A DNA stretch of 64,000 nucleotides from an uncultured Caulobacterales bacterium (GCA_903900155.1 CAIUMD010000060.1:19699-83698), one strand, 5' to 3'. Positions 38,393 through 47,574 are shown, counted from the stretch's first letter. A program made the numbers and translations. The notes: generated by a model from the sequence alone, not told the origin.

Positions 38393-39373
38393 ATGAGCAA
38401 GCTGAAGTTCGGAGCCGGCATCTGGCACTTCGCCACCTATGTCGACCGCTACGCCACCGACGGTTACGGCCCGCCCGTCAGCCTGATCGAGGCCATCGAC
38501 AAGGCCGGCCAGGTCGGCGACCTGTCCGTGGTCGACCTGAACTATCCGTTCGTCGATCCGAACCTCTCACTGGACGAGGTCGAGGTCGCGCTGAAGCGCA
38601 ACAATCTGGGGGTCATCGGCATCACGCCCGAGATCTATACCCGCCAGTTCTCGAAGGGCGCCTTTACCAATCCCGATCCGGGCGTCCGCCGCCTGGCCAA
38701 CGAAATGTGCAACGATGCGGCCAAGGTGGTCCGCCGCTTCGGCGCCGACTACGTCAAGCTGTGGCCGGGCCAGGACGGCTGGGACTACCCCTTCCAGGTC
38801 GACCACAAGAAGCTGTGGCGGATGTCGATGGACGGCGTCGGCGAGCTGGCCAGCCAGAACCCCGACCTGAAGTTCGTCATCGAGTACAAGCCGCGCGAGC
38901 CGCGCAACCACATGAGCTACGACTCGGTGGCCCGCACCCTGCTAGGCATCGAGAAGATCGGCCTGCCCAATATCGGCATCCTGCTGGACTTCGGCCACTC
39001 GCTGTACGGCGGCGAGTCGCCGGCCGACGCGGCCCAGCTGGCCATCGACCACGGCCGCCTGTTCGGCATGGACGTCAACGACAACCTGCGCAGCTGGGAC
39101 GACGACATGGTCGCCGGCTCGGTCCACCCGATCGAGCTGTTCGAGTTCTTCTACGTCCTGCGCAAGAACAAGTGGGAAGGCGTCTGGCAGCTGGACCAGT
39201 TCCCGTTCCGCGAGGACAGCGTCACGGCCGCCAAGCTGGCCATCGACTTCCTGAAGGTCATCGACCGGGCGCTGGATAAGCTGGACTTCGACGCCATGCA
39301 GGCCGCCCAGGATCGCCAGGACGCCCTGGAGGCCCAGCGCCTGGCCCGCGCGGCGCTGTTCTCGTCGTACTGA
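38393..39373 (+). CDS. Xylose-isomerase-like TIM-barrel sugar isomerase, candidate D-apiose isomerase
   Basis: A 326-residue protein of the AP-endonuclease-2/xylose-isomerase-like TIM-barrel superfamily. Probable metal ligands lie in [43 protein letters not shown] and [13 protein letters not shown], matching the E-D-H/D-E series of sugar isomerases and epimerases. It is the last gene of the ABC operon, 18 bases behind the binding protein. In the described D-apiose transketolase pathway such an enzyme converts D-apiose to D-apulose. Other aldose-ketose pairs are possible. Confidence 0.75.
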   Translation: MSKLKFGAGIWHFATYVDRYATDGYGPPVSLIEAIDKAGQVGDLSVVDLNYPFVDPNLSLDEVEVALKRNNLGVIGITPEIYTRQFSKGAFTNPDPGVRRLANEMCNDAAKVVRRFGADYVKLWPGQDGWDYPFQVDHKKLWRMSMDGVGELASQNPDLKFVIEYKPREPRNHMSYDSVARTLLGIEKIGLPNIGILLDFGHSLYGGESPADAAQLAIDHGRLFGMDVNDNLRSWDDDMVAGSVHPIELFEFFYVLRKNKWEGVWQLDQFPFREDSVTAAKLAIDFLKVIDRALDKLDFDAMQAAQDRQDALEAQRLARAALFSSY

Positions 39374-39531
39374 GGATGGGACGGCGGTCGCTCAAGCTGC
39401 GAATCCCGGGCGGCGCCGAACGGCGTCCGCCCCGGTTGCGTGGCGGCGAGCGACCGGCCTTCCACCGCGCCCGGGGGGCGGTCGAGATCCGCTATCTGGA
39501 CTTCGAACCGGCCTTGCTCCAGTTTCCGGGC

Positions 39532-40230
39532 ATGGCGCTCCGGAATGCAGACGGAGGGCTGGTCGAGGCGCCGATCGCCAAGCGCAAGCTCTCCGACCAC
39601 GTCCTCGACCGCCTCAAGGCGATGATCACCTCGGGCGAGTACGCGCCGGGCGAGGCCCTGCCGTCCGAGCGCGGGTTGATGGTCCGCTATGGCGTGGGCC
39701 GTCCGGCGATCCGCGAGGCCATGCAGACCCTGGCCACCCAGGGCTTGATCGCCATCAAGCACGGCGAGCGCGCCCGCGTGCGGCCGCTCAGCGCCAAGGC
39801 CGCCGTGGGCCAGCTGGACCTCGTGGCCCAGCTGATGCTGTCGGCCTCGCCGAACATGGTCGAGAACCTGAAGGAAGCTCGCCGCTTCTTCGAGCGCGGC
39901 ATGGTCCGCGAGGCCGCCGTGAAGGCCGAGGCCGCCGACCTGGAGCAGCTTGAGCAACTGGTTTCCCAGCAGCGCCAGGCCCTGGACGACGCCGGGGCCT
40001 TCATCGCCCTGGATCGCCGGTTCCACGGCAAGCTGGCCGCCATCTCCCGGAACGCCATCTTCGACGCGGTGGCCGAGGCGATGCTGGGCTGGCTGCACCT
40101 GGAGTTGGACGCCGCCGCGCGCGGCAAGCTGGTCGCGGAGTACGGCCAGATCGTCGACCGCCTGCGGGCTCGCGACGCCGACGGCGCCGAGGCCGCCCTG
40201 CTGCGCGCGCTGGACCTGGCCGAGGCCTAA
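39532..40230 (+). CDS. GntR/FadR-type transcriptional regulator, NanR-like
   Basis: A 232-residue regulator from ATG 39532; the open frame extends to 39376, but the extra residues look non-coding. The winged helix (about 15-80) contains SERGLMVRYGVGRPAIREAM and the C-terminal helical FCD domain (about 100-225) contains NLKEARRFFERGMVREAA and ALDRRFHGKLA. The profile is that of NanR-like FCD regulators, which respond to sugar acids or sialic acid. It follows the isomerase gene by 158 bases, so it may be independently transcribed. It may regulate part of this locus. It overlaps the convergent Crp-type gene by four bases. Confidence 0.85.
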   Translation: MALRNADGGLVEAPIAKRKLSDHVLDRLKAMITSGEYAPGEALPSERGLMVRYGVGRPAIREAMQTLATQGLIAIKHGERARVRPLSAKAAVGQLDLVAQLMLSASPNMVENLKEARRFFERGMVREAAVKAEAADLEQLEQLVSQQRQALDDAGAFIALDRRFHGKLAAISRNAIFDAVAEAMLGWLHLELDAAARGKLVAEYGQIVDRLRARDADGAEAALLRALDLAEA

Positions 40231-40961
40231 AGCTCGCCGCCGATCCGCTCGACCTCGTCGGCCAGGGCCGCCAGGTCGAGGATCTTCAGGGTGCGGCCGC
40301 TCTGGCGGACGATGTTCAGGCTGGCCAGGCGGTTCAGCTCGCGGGTCACCGGCTCGCGCTGGCTGCCGACCAGGACGGCCAGTTCCGCGTGGGTGGGACA
40401 CGGCTGGATGACCACCTCGTTGGCGTCGCCAGCCACGGCCGAGCCCATGCGCAAGAGCTCGATATCGACCCGGCAGGCCACCGACACGGCGGTCAGCTCG
40501 AACAGACGATCGGTCAGGGCGCGGGTCAGGCTGGCCATGTCTTCCAAGAGGGCCCGCATGAAGCGCGGCGAGTCGTTGAACAGGCGCAGCACCAGCCGCT
40601 GGGGCAGGCGCACCAGCCGCACGTCCTCCAGGGCCACGATATTGACCGAACGCGGCAGGCCGTCGATGGCGGCGATCTCGCCGAAATAGCCGCCCGGCGG
40701 GATGCGGCGATAGCCGACCTCGCGCCCCGAGCGGGCATAGAGGTTGGCCAGCAGCGCGCCTTCCAGCAGCAGATAGATGCCGCCGTCCTCGTCACGGCGC
40801 TGCAGGATCATCTCGCCCTTGCCGTAGCGCAGGTGCTCGACCTGCGGCCCCAGCGCCTCGACCTCGTCGGGGGTCATGTGCCGGAACAGCTTGTTGGCGC
40901 GATAGTCCTCGGGTAGCGCAAACGTTTGTGCGCGGGCGGAGGATGGCGGAATCACGGTCAT
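40227..40961 (-). CDS. Crp/Fnr-family transcriptional regulator
   Basis: A 244-residue regulator with a cyclic-nucleotide-binding-like barrel (residues about 30-140; GGYFGEIAAIDGLPRS is the phosphate-binding cassette, retaining the GEIA and RS that contact cyclic nucleotide) and a C-terminal winged helix (about 165-230; TQ-type recognition region VGSQREPVTRELNRL). The near-intact cassette allows cAMP- or cGMP-like ligands. It is divergent from the TIR/cyclase operon, whose start is 38 bases away, so it may sense that operon's nucleotide product or control it. This link is an inference. Confidence 0.85.
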   Translation of the reverse strand: MTVIPPSSARAQTFALPEDYRANKLFRHMTPDEVEALGPQVEHLRYGKGEMILQRRDEDGGIYLLLEGALLANLYARSGREVGYRRIPPGGYFGEIAAIDGLPRSVNIVALEDVRLVRLPQRLVLRLFNDSPRFMRALLEDMASLTRALTDRLFELTAVSVACRVDIELLRMGSAVAGDANEVVIQPCPTHAELAVLVGSQREPVTRELNRLASLNIVRQSGRTLKILDLAALADEVERIGGEL

Positions 40962-40998
40962 CAGGTACGGTCCTGCACGGTCGTGCTGGGGGCGGCGA

Positions 40999-43059
40999 AT
41001 GGAAAATCGACAGCGTTACAAGGCCTTTATCAGCTATAGTCACCATGACCGCCAAGCGGCTGAATGGCTCCATCGCGCTTTGGAGCGTTATCGCGCGCCG
41101 CCCAGGTTGTCGGCCAGGAACGGCGCCAGCATCGCGGGCGGCCTGAAGCCGATTTTTCGCGATCGCGACGAACTGAGCGCCGCCGCCGATCTGGGCGAGA
41201 CCATCCGCGACGCCCTGGACCGCTCCGACGCCCTGATCGTGCTGTGCTCGCCGACGGCGGCGACCTCGCGCTGGGTCGACCAGGAGGTCGCCTATTTCCT
41301 CCAGGATCGCGGCCCCGGCGCGGTGCTGTGCGTGATCACCCCCTCGACCCCGGCCGACGCCCCGCTGGACGCCGTGATGCCGCCGGCCCTGCGCGCGGCC
41401 CTGCCCGAGGACGTCGAGCCTCTGGCCGTCGACCTGCGCCCCGACGCCGACGGCAAGCGCCTGGCCCGGCTGAAGATCGCCGCCCGCTTGCTGGATGTCA
41501 GCCTGGACCAGCTGGTCCAGCGCGACGCCCGCCGCCGCCTGCGGGTGATGGCCGCTTTCACCGGGCTGGCCGCCGTGGTCACCGTCGGCATGGGCGCCAT
41601 GACCGTGGCCACCCTCAAATCCCGCCAGATCGCCCGCGAGCAGCGCGACGAGACCGAGGCCCTGGTGGCCTACATGCTGGGCGACCTGCGCGAGCAGCTG
41701 GAGCCGGTGGGCCGGCTGGACGTGCTGGACGGCGTCAGCGCCAAGGTGCTGGCCTACTACGCCAAGGATCGCAGCGACCGCCTGGACGACAAGGCCCTGG
41801 CCCAGCGCGCCAAGGCCCAGACCCTGTTGGGCACGATCCGCGAGCAGCGCGCCGACTATGCGGGGGCCGAGGACGCTTTCCGGCAAGCCGCCGCCACGAC
41901 CCATGCCCTGGTCGAGCGCGACCCGACCAACGGCGACCGCATCTTCGACGAGGCCCAGAACGTCTACTGGCTGGGCTATATGGGTTGGCGCAGCGGCGAC
42001 CTGGCCAGCGCCGAGCGTGGTTTCCGGGACTATGCCGCGCTGGCCGACAAGCTGGTCAAGCTGGACCCCAATCGCCCCGAGTGGCGGATGGAGGTCGCCT
42101 ATGCCGCGACCAATCTGGGCACCCTGTACTTCGAGCAGGAGCGGATGGAGGAGGCGCTGGCCGCCTTCCGCCGGTCACTGGCCGAAAAGCGGGCCGCCCT
42201 GGCGCGGGCGCCGCAGGACAAGGCCCGGATCGCCGACGTCGCCAACACCCAGGCCTGGATCGCCGACACGCTGGGCCGGCTGGGCCGCGTGCGCGAAAGC
42301 TATGACGAGCGCGCGGCGGCGACCGCCCTGGTGAACGCGGCCGCGGCCAAGGATCCCGGCGACAAGCGGCTGGCGGCCAAGGCGGTGGGCACCGAGATGG
42401 CGCTGGCGCGGCTGGAGCTGGACCTGGGGCGGCCCGCGCGGGCCCGCGCCCTGTCCGACGTCGCCTTGCGCAAGGTGCGTGAACTGGCGGCCCTGGATCC
42501 GACCAATGCGCGCTGGGGCGAGTTCCAGGTGGTCACCCTGCTGGATCGCGTGGACATCGCCTGCTGGTCGGACGACCTGGCCGAGGCGCGCGCCAGCCAT
42601 AAGGAGGCCGTCGCCAGCCTGGCCAAGCTGCACGGCGGCGACGTCAAGGCGTGGCGCAGCGACCTGGAAGGACGCCTGGCCCTGCAGGAGATCATGCTGG
42701 CGCGCCGGGCGGGCGATGCGGCGCTGGAGCGCCGGCTGGCCCAGGACCTGCTGGCGGTCATGGACAAGGTCCCGGGCTCGCGCGAGTTGCAGGCCGAGCG
42801 CATGACCCTGGCGGCGGCCGCGCAACTGGCGGCCGGGCAGGCGTCCCGGACCATCGCGACCCTGGCGCCGAAACTGCCGTCGCTGGCCTCTTCAGGGCGC
42901 GATGTGCTGGCTCGCGCATACCTTGCGGCGGGCCAGCGCAACCAAGCCGAGAAGATCGTGCGTGAGTTGAAAAAACACGGCTACGCCCATCCTGGCTTCC
43001 TTGCCTTTTGGGCAGATTCCCCCGTAGGTGGAATCTCCGGTCGGGAGGCTATTAAATGA
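40999..43059 (+). CDS. TIR domain-transmembrane-TPR protein
   Basis: A 686-residue protein. The N-terminal TIR domain (residues about 7-150) begins YKAFISYSHHDRQAAEWL, has the RDRDELSAAADLG box, and keeps the glutamate corresponding to the NADase catalytic residue in SRWVDQEVAYF (E96). A single membrane helix (about 188-210) is followed by a long helical region (about 220-680) with TPR-like repeats (YAGAEDAFRQAAATTHAL, MEEALAAFRRSLAEKRAAL). The TIR domain would be cytosolic. Its stop overlaps the next gene's start (ATGA). Enzymatic TIR activity versus a scaffolding role cannot be decided from sequence. Confidence 0.87.
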   Translation: MENRQRYKAFISYSHHDRQAAEWLHRALERYRAPPRLSARNGASIAGGLKPIFRDRDELSAAADLGETIRDALDRSDALIVLCSPTAATSRWVDQEVAYFLQDRGPGAVLCVITPSTPADAPLDAVMPPALRAALPEDVEPLAVDLRPDADGKRLARLKIAARLLDVSLDQLVQRDARRRLRVMAAFTGLAAVVTVGMGAMTVATLKSRQIAREQRDETEALVAYMLGDLREQLEPVGRLDVLDGVSAKVLAYYAKDRSDRLDDKALAQRAKAQTLLGTIREQRADYAGAEDAFRQAAATTHALVERDPTNGDRIFDEAQNVYWLGYMGWRSGDLASAERGFRDYAALADKLVKLDPNRPEWRMEVAYAATNLGTLYFEQERMEEALAAFRRSLAEKRAALARAPQDKARIADVANTQAWIADTLGRLGRVRESYDERAAATALVNAAAAKDPGDKRLAAKAVGTEMALARLELDLGRPARARALSDVALRKVRELAALDPTNARWGEFQVVTLLDRVDIACWSDDLAEARASHKEAVASLAKLHGGDVKAWRSDLEGRLALQEIMLARRAGDAALERRLAQDLLAVMDKVPGSRELQAERMTLAAAAQLAAGQASRTIATLAPKLPSLASSGRDVLARAYLAAGQRNQAEKIVRELKKHGYAHPGFLAFWADSPVGGISGREAIK

Positions 43060-43463
43060 CGGAACCAGTACCCGCTAAACTTGTCGAGCTCGTTATCGGC
43101 TTGGACAAGAACTACAACTTCATGAACTTCTTGCATCCGGAGCGGCCCACGCGGCTGAGCCTGGATCTGAGCGAGCGTTGCGAGCTGGTCTTCACGCTCA
43201 GCGACCAACTGATCAACGCCGGCTGGAAATTCCAGCGTCGTCCGATCGAGTTTGATCGCGACTACGGCGTCAACTTCTCCAGCTTCGTCTGGGTGCCCTA
43301 TTCGATCGACGGCGGCGACATGCTGCCGCGCGCTCGCTTCAAGGTCATCTATGAAGACGCGCGCATGGGCGAGTACACCTACAGCCTGTTCATGCTGGAC
43401 GGCCACGACCAGAAGATCGATCTCGATCCCGATATCGACAACGGCTTCGGTCGACTGCCCTGA
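43056..43463 (+). CDS. Unknown protein of the TIR/cyclase operon
   Basis: A 135-residue soluble protein with alternating beta-prone segments (TRLSLDLSERCELVFTLSD, RARFKVIYEDARMGEYTYSL) and no signal peptide or membrane segment. It may be a jelly-roll or C2-like fold. I recognise no family. It is sandwiched between the TIR protein (ATGA overlap) and the SLOG/cyclase fusion (11-base gap), so it should be a partner or regulator of that system. Confidence 0.75.
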   Translation: MTEPVPAKLVELVIGLDKNYNFMNFLHPERPTRLSLDLSERCELVFTLSDQLINAGWKFQRRPIEFDRDYGVNFSSFVWVPYSIDGGDMLPRARFKVIYEDARMGEYTYSLFMLDGHDQKIDLDPDIDNGFGRLP

Positions 43464-43474
43464 TCGCGCAAGCG

Positions 43475-45226
43475 GTGTTCGACCAGGACCAGGTCGCCGC
43501 GCTGATCCGGCGCGGCGAGATCCTGGCCGCCTACGACATCGCTCGCGCCGCCCTCGAGGCGGGTGAGACCTCGCGTGACGTCGCCTATGCCGCCGTGCTG
43601 TGCCTGGCGCGGTCGGGGGCCATCGATTTCGCGCGTTCCGAATATGTCCGCCTGGGCCTCGACCGGGCGGACGACTCGGACGCCGTGGCCTTGGGCGCGC
43701 GGCTGCTGAAGGACGTGGCCCTGGCCGCGCGCGGCCCGCGCCGCACCGCCTTCGCCCGCGCCTCGATCCGGCGTTACGAGGCCCTTTTCCAAAGGTTCGG
43801 CGGCCTGTACGGCGCGATCAACGCCGCGACCATGACCCTGGTGGCCGGCGATCCCGAGGGCGCCCTCGAGCGCGCCGCCGCTGCGCTGGAGACCGCCCCG
43901 CCGCCCGGCCTGACCGGCGAGGCCGCCTATTACGAAGCCGCCAGCCGGGCCGAGGCCCGCTTCCTGACCGGCGACGTCTTCGCCGCGCGCGAGACCCTGG
44001 CCGCGGCCATGACCTTCGCGCCCCAGGCCTATGCCGCCCACGCCTCGACCCTGCGCCAGCTGGACATGCTGTGCCGCGAAACCGAGGTCGATCCGGCCTG
44101 GCTGGCCCCTTTCCGCCCGCCGGTCTGCGCGCACTTCACCGGCCACATCCTGGGTCCTGACAAGGACGCGGCGCTGTCGGACTGCGCCTTGCGCCGCAAG
44201 GTCGACCAGCTGTTGAAGGACCAGCGGGTCGGCTTCGGCTATGGCAGCCTGGCGGCCGGGGCCGACATCGTCTTCGCCGAGGCCCTGCTGGCGTCGGGGG
44301 CCGAGCTGCACGTGGTGCTGCCCGTCAGCCGCGCCTCGTTCGTCGAGATCTCGGTGGCCCCGTTCGGCGCCGACTGGATCGTTCGGTTCGACGCCTGCAT
44401 GGCCCGCGCGACCTCGATCCGCTACGCCTCGCGCGACCCCTATCTGGGCGACGAGCAGGTGTTCGCCTATTCCAGCCAGTTCGCCATGGGCTGCGCGGTG
44501 TTGCGGGCCCAGACCCTGTCGACCGAGGCGATCCAACTGGCGGTCTGGGACGGCCATGAGACCGGCGGCCCGGCCGGCGTCGCCTACGACCTGACCTACT
44601 GGGCGCGCAGCGGCCGTCGCCGCGCGGTGGTCTCGATCGAGCGTCCGGCGCCGGTCCGCCAGACGCCGACATTCTCGGACGAGCCGCCCAAGCGGGCGAT
44701 GAAGGCGATGCTGTTCGCCGACGTCCAGGGCTTCGGCGCGCTGCGCGACGACCAGATCCCGGCCTTCATCGAGACGGTGATGGGCCGCATGGCCAAGGCC
44801 GTCGAGTGGCTGGCCGCGCCGCCCACCCATGTCGAGACCTGGGGCGATGGTTTGTTCCTGGTCTTCGACCGCCCGATCGACGCGGCCCTGGCGGCCCTGG
44901 CCCTGCTGGAGGGGCACAAGGCGCTGGACCTGAAGGGCCTGGGCCTGCCGCGCAGCCTGGGCCTGCGGGTCGCCGGGCACTACGGGCCGGTGCACCTGCG
45001 CCGCCATCCCCTGACCCACGCCCCGGCGGTGATCGGCACGCACGTGGTCGTCGCCGCCCGCATCGAGCCCGACGTCGCCCCCGGCTCGGCCGGGATCAGC
45101 GAAGCGCTGGCCGGGGCGCTGGCCACCTTCCACGGCGACGCCGTCTCCTGCGGTTATGTCGGCCGCACCCAGACCCGCAAGGGCTTCCCGGCCACCCCGA
45201 TCTTCAGCCTCTCGCGCGCGCCATAA
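43475..45226 (+). CDS. TPR / SLOG-like / class III nucleotidyl cyclase fusion protein
   Basis: A 583-residue protein from GTG 43475. Residues 1-205 are helical and TPR-like. Residues 215-360 look like a SLOG-type nucleotide-binding domain (FTGHILGPDK, GYGSLAAGADIVFAEALL, ELHVVLPVS). Residues 408-580 are a class III cyclase domain. Both metal aspartates are present (D416 in LFADVQGFG, D458 in ETWGDGLF), and so is the late arginine (R529 in VVVAARIE). The substrate-lysine position holds E454, as in guanylate cyclases, and the catalytic asparagine is replaced by V525. Activity is plausible but the substrate is uncertain. Third gene of the TIR operon. Confidence 0.75.
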   Translation: MFDQDQVAALIRRGEILAAYDIARAALEAGETSRDVAYAAVLCLARSGAIDFARSEYVRLGLDRADDSDAVALGARLLKDVALAARGPRRTAFARASIRRYEALFQRFGGLYGAINAATMTLVAGDPEGALERAAAALETAPPPGLTGEAAYYEAASRAEARFLTGDVFAARETLAAAMTFAPQAYAAHASTLRQLDMLCRETEVDPAWLAPFRPPVCAHFTGHILGPDKDAALSDCALRRKVDQLLKDQRVGFGYGSLAAGADIVFAEALLASGAELHVVLPVSRASFVEISVAPFGADWIVRFDACMARATSIRYASRDPYLGDEQVFAYSSQFAMGCAVLRAQTLSTEAIQLAVWDGHETGGPAGVAYDLTYWARSGRRRAVVSIERPAPVRQTPTFSDEPPKRAMKAMLFADVQGFGALRDDQIPAFIETVMGRMAKAVEWLAAPPTHVETWGDGLFLVFDRPIDAALAALALLEGHKALDLKGLGLPRSLGLRVAGHYGPVHLRRHPLTHAPAVIGTHVVVAARIEPDVAPGSAGISEALAGALATFHGDAVSCGYVGRTQTRKGFPATPIFSLSRAP

Positions 45227-45413
45227 GAGGGGCGAAACAGCCTCAGGGCGTGGCGGCAATCGATTGCTCGCACAGGACGTTTTATCGACCGGCGGTACGC
45301 CATCTGCGGCCGGTGTGCAGATCGGCACATCTGAAATCGCAATTTCTCCCCATGGTCCAGCTGTCGACCGCGACGGGGTTCCTCCCCGCCGTCGGCCGCG
45401 TGAACCGACTAGA

Positions 45414-45447
45414 GGGTCCGGCCACCCGCCGGCCGGGCCCTTCTTTT
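45414..45447 (+). terminator. Intrinsic terminator after TIR/cyclase operon
   Basis: A 10-base stem GGGTCCGGCC/GGCCGGGCCC (one wobble) with a seven-base loop, followed by TTCTTTT. It separates the cyclase operon from the next small operon. The rest of the 285-base interval holds nothing else that I can identify. Confidence 0.75.
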
Positions 45448-45511
45448 CGGAAGAGCCTTCCCCCGGTCTCGGCGCCGCCGCGGCCCCCGCCACGCCAAAG
45501 GAGAGTCGACC

Positions 45512-45727
45512 ATGCTTCTCGAAAAGTCCTTCGACGCACCGAACGCCGTCCTCAACGCCGCCCCGCCCGCCGACGACGCCGCCGCCCGGCTGCTGCGCCA
45601 CGTGCTGAAGGTCTGGGCCCGTGAGCAGGGCGTGCCCGAGGCCGACGCGCCGGCCTTCATCGACGGCGTCCTGAAGTACGCCACGACCAGCATCCTGGAC
45701 GGCCGATACGGGCGAGCCGGTGCGTAG
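45512..45727 (+). CDS. Small helical protein, first gene of an unknown operon
   Basis: A 71-residue protein with a GGAGAG site seven bases before its ATG. It is predicted to be mostly helical (AARLLRHVLKVWAREQ) with no membrane segment or known motif. Its stop lies inside the next gene (8-base overlap), so translation is coupled to the 429-residue protein. Function unknown. Confidence 0.65.
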   Translation: MLLEKSFDAPNAVLNAAPPADDAAARLLRHVLKVWAREQGVPEADAPAFIDGVLKYATTSILDGRYGRAGA

Positions 45728-47009
45728 TCTCAGGCTCTTCGCCGATCGCGGGGGCGATTTCGCCCGGGCGCGGAGCGTGGTCGCCGGCGCCGAGGTCCTG
45801 CCTGCGCCGGCGCTGGCTCCGGTCGAGCCGCTGTCGGCGCTGGAGACCGAGGCCTGGCGCCTGCTGTGCCCGATGGCGGCCGAGGGCCGCCGTCGCGCCG
45901 CCCCCGCCCAGGACATCGCGCGGGTCACCTGGTTTTCCGACTCGTCGCTGCTGAACGCCTGGACCGACTTCGCCGCCGCGGCGCAGGCCTGGGAAGTCGA
46001 GGGGCGCGGCAAGGCCCGCACCCTGGCCGAAGACATCGTCAGCTACGCCAAGGACAGCCCCGAGCTCTATCGCCGCCTGGCCGCCCTGATGGCGCCGATG
46101 AAGGCCCGCGCCCCATCGCTGGAGGAGGCCAAGGCCTGCCAGGCGATCCTGGAGACCCTGGGCCGCGCCGCCGAGGAGCGTGGTCGTCGGGCCAGCGCAT
46201 TGGGCGACGCCGTCGCGCCCCTGGCCAAGGCCGCCACGCGCCTGGGTGCGGTGTTCGCGGGCCGCGAGCGCAACCCGCCCGTTCGCATCGTGCTGCCGCA
46301 CCTGCCGGGCCTGTGCCTGGCCTATGACGACCATGGCGAGGCCTGCGCCAGCGACATGGCCATCTTCGACAAGCGCCAGTTCTGGACGCTGGAGCCCAGC
46401 GGCGAGGCCTATGCGCTGGTCAGCGCCGCCGACCCCAGCCTGGTCCTGATCGTCGACCAGGACGAAGAGCTGATCCCGCTGACCCGCAACCCCCCGCCGT
46501 TCACCTTCGCCGACCGGGGGCCGCGCCCGCGCGTGGCGCGCCGCGAGGCCACACCCCTGGAGGCCGCGCGGTTCCTGGTCTCGGTGTCGCCCGACCTCTA
46601 TCTGCAGAACGTCAGCTACCAGACCCTGGCCTTGGAGTGCCAATGGCGGAATGAGGGCGAAGGCGGCTGGCGGCATGGCGCGCCGGTGGTCACCCGGCTG
46701 AAGCGCGGGGGGGCGACCCAGCGTTGGGCGTTCGAGCCGCCGCTGCGCTCGCGCCAGGAGCTGATCTTCCACGACGTCGTCGCGCCGGCCGCGATCCACG
46801 GCCTGGAGGTCGGCGGCCTCATCCGCCTGGCCGACGATTGGAGCGCCATCGCCGACGACCTGCGGGCCGGCGCCGCCCAGGTGCAGGCCTGCGCCGAGCG
46901 CGGCCAGCCGTTCGTGGCCAGCGGCTCGGTGGTCGACGTGCTGGACAGCTGGCGGCGCGTGGCCGGCGAGGCGCGCAACGCTTCGACCGACCTGGCGGAC
47001 GAGGACTAG
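45720..47009 (+). CDS. Unknown 429-residue protein
   Basis: Starts at GTG 45720 inside the preceding gene. The N-terminal half (about residues 40-190) is helical, and the C-terminal half (about 190-400) is richer in strands (PPVRIVLPHLPGLCLAYDD, ELIFHDVVAPAAIHGLEVGG). No signal peptide, membrane helix or catalytic motif is visible. Followed five bases later by a one-helix membrane protein. The three genes form an operon behind the TIR/cyclase system, but a functional link is not shown. Confidence 0.7.
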   Translation: MRSLRLFADRGGDFARARSVVAGAEVLPAPALAPVEPLSALETEAWRLLCPMAAEGRRRAAPAQDIARVTWFSDSSLLNAWTDFAAAAQAWEVEGRGKARTLAEDIVSYAKDSPELYRRLAALMAPMKARAPSLEEAKACQAILETLGRAAEERGRRASALGDAVAPLAKAATRLGAVFAGRERNPPVRIVLPHLPGLCLAYDDHGEACASDMAIFDKRQFWTLEPSGEAYALVSAADPSLVLIVDQDEELIPLTRNPPPFTFADRGPRPRVARREATPLEAARFLVSVSPDLYLQNVSYQTLALECQWRNEGEGGWRHGAPVVTRLKRGGATQRWAFEPPLRSRQELIFHDVVAPAAIHGLEVGGLIRLADDWSAIADDLRAGAAQVQACAERGQPFVASGSVVDVLDSWRRVAGEARNASTDLADED

Positions 47010-47014
47010 CGCCG

Positions 47015-47194
47015 ATGCTGGACGCCATCCTCACGGGCCTGCTGGCCGGATCGCCGCTGGTCGTGACCCTGAAACTGGCCACCCTGGCCGCCGGCTTCCT
47101 GCTGGGGGTGCGCCTGCTGGCCAGCGGCGGCCGCACGGCCGACGACCGCGACCGCTCGCTGCTGAACGCGATCCGCCGGCGCCGACCGAATTAG
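47015..47194 (+). CDS. Small single-pass membrane protein
   Basis: A 59-residue protein with one hydrophobic helix (about residues 5-37, LVVTLKLATLAAGFLLGVRLL) and a basic C-terminal tail ending NAIRRRRPN. It is five bases behind the 429-residue gene, so probably its membrane partner. No recognised family. Confidence 0.6.
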   Translation: MLDAILTGLLAGSPLVVTLKLATLAAGFLLGVRLLASGGRTADDRDRSLLNAIRRRRPN

Positions 47195-47196
47195 GG

Positions 47197-47574
47197 CTAC
47201 TTCTTCTTTTCGGCGGCCAATTCCTCGGGCGTCAGCTTGCGCACGTCGGTCACCGGATAGCGCCGGCGGCCGGTCGTTTCGGGCACGATGATCTCGGCGT
47301 CATAGCCCGAGCACACCCACGAACGACCGCGCGAATAGATGCCGATACGCAGCGACCAGTCGATGTCGGGCGACGGCGAGAACAGCGTCAGGCGGTAGAC
47401 GGTCTTGGGCGAGATGGTGACGTCGACGGTGCGGTCGTCGACGACCGTGAAGCCGTTGACGTCGTCGGGTCGGAAGCACGCGCTCTTGGACCGCTCGGGC
47501 TTGGCGCCGGCGGCGAGAACGGGACCGGCGGTGAGCAACGCCGCCAGTGCGATGGATCCGATCAGGACACGCAT
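47197..47574 (-). CDS. Small secreted protein, DUF6491-like
   Basis: A 125-residue protein starting at ATG 47574, nine bases after AGGAG. The signal peptide MRVLIGSIALAALLTAGPVLA is followed by a mature domain with two cysteines (SACFRPDDVNGF, SWVCSGYDA) and the pattern VDDRTVDV. It fits a family of small periplasmic proteins of unknown function. It ends two bases from the convergent small membrane protein gene. A lysine-rich tail closes the protein. Confidence 0.7.
   Translation of the reverse strand: MRVLIGSIALAALLTAGPVLAAGAKPERSKSACFRPDDVNGFTVVDDRTVDVTISPKTVYRLTLFSPSPDIDWSLRIGIYSRGRSWVCSGYDAEIIVPETTGRRRYPVTDVRKLTPEELAAEKKK

Noticed and set aside
40999..45226. Labelling the operon as Thoeris or Pycsar
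   Set aside because: There is no ThsA-like NAD-binding protein and no stand-alone cyclase plus effector pair. Domain kinds overlap, but the architecture does not match.
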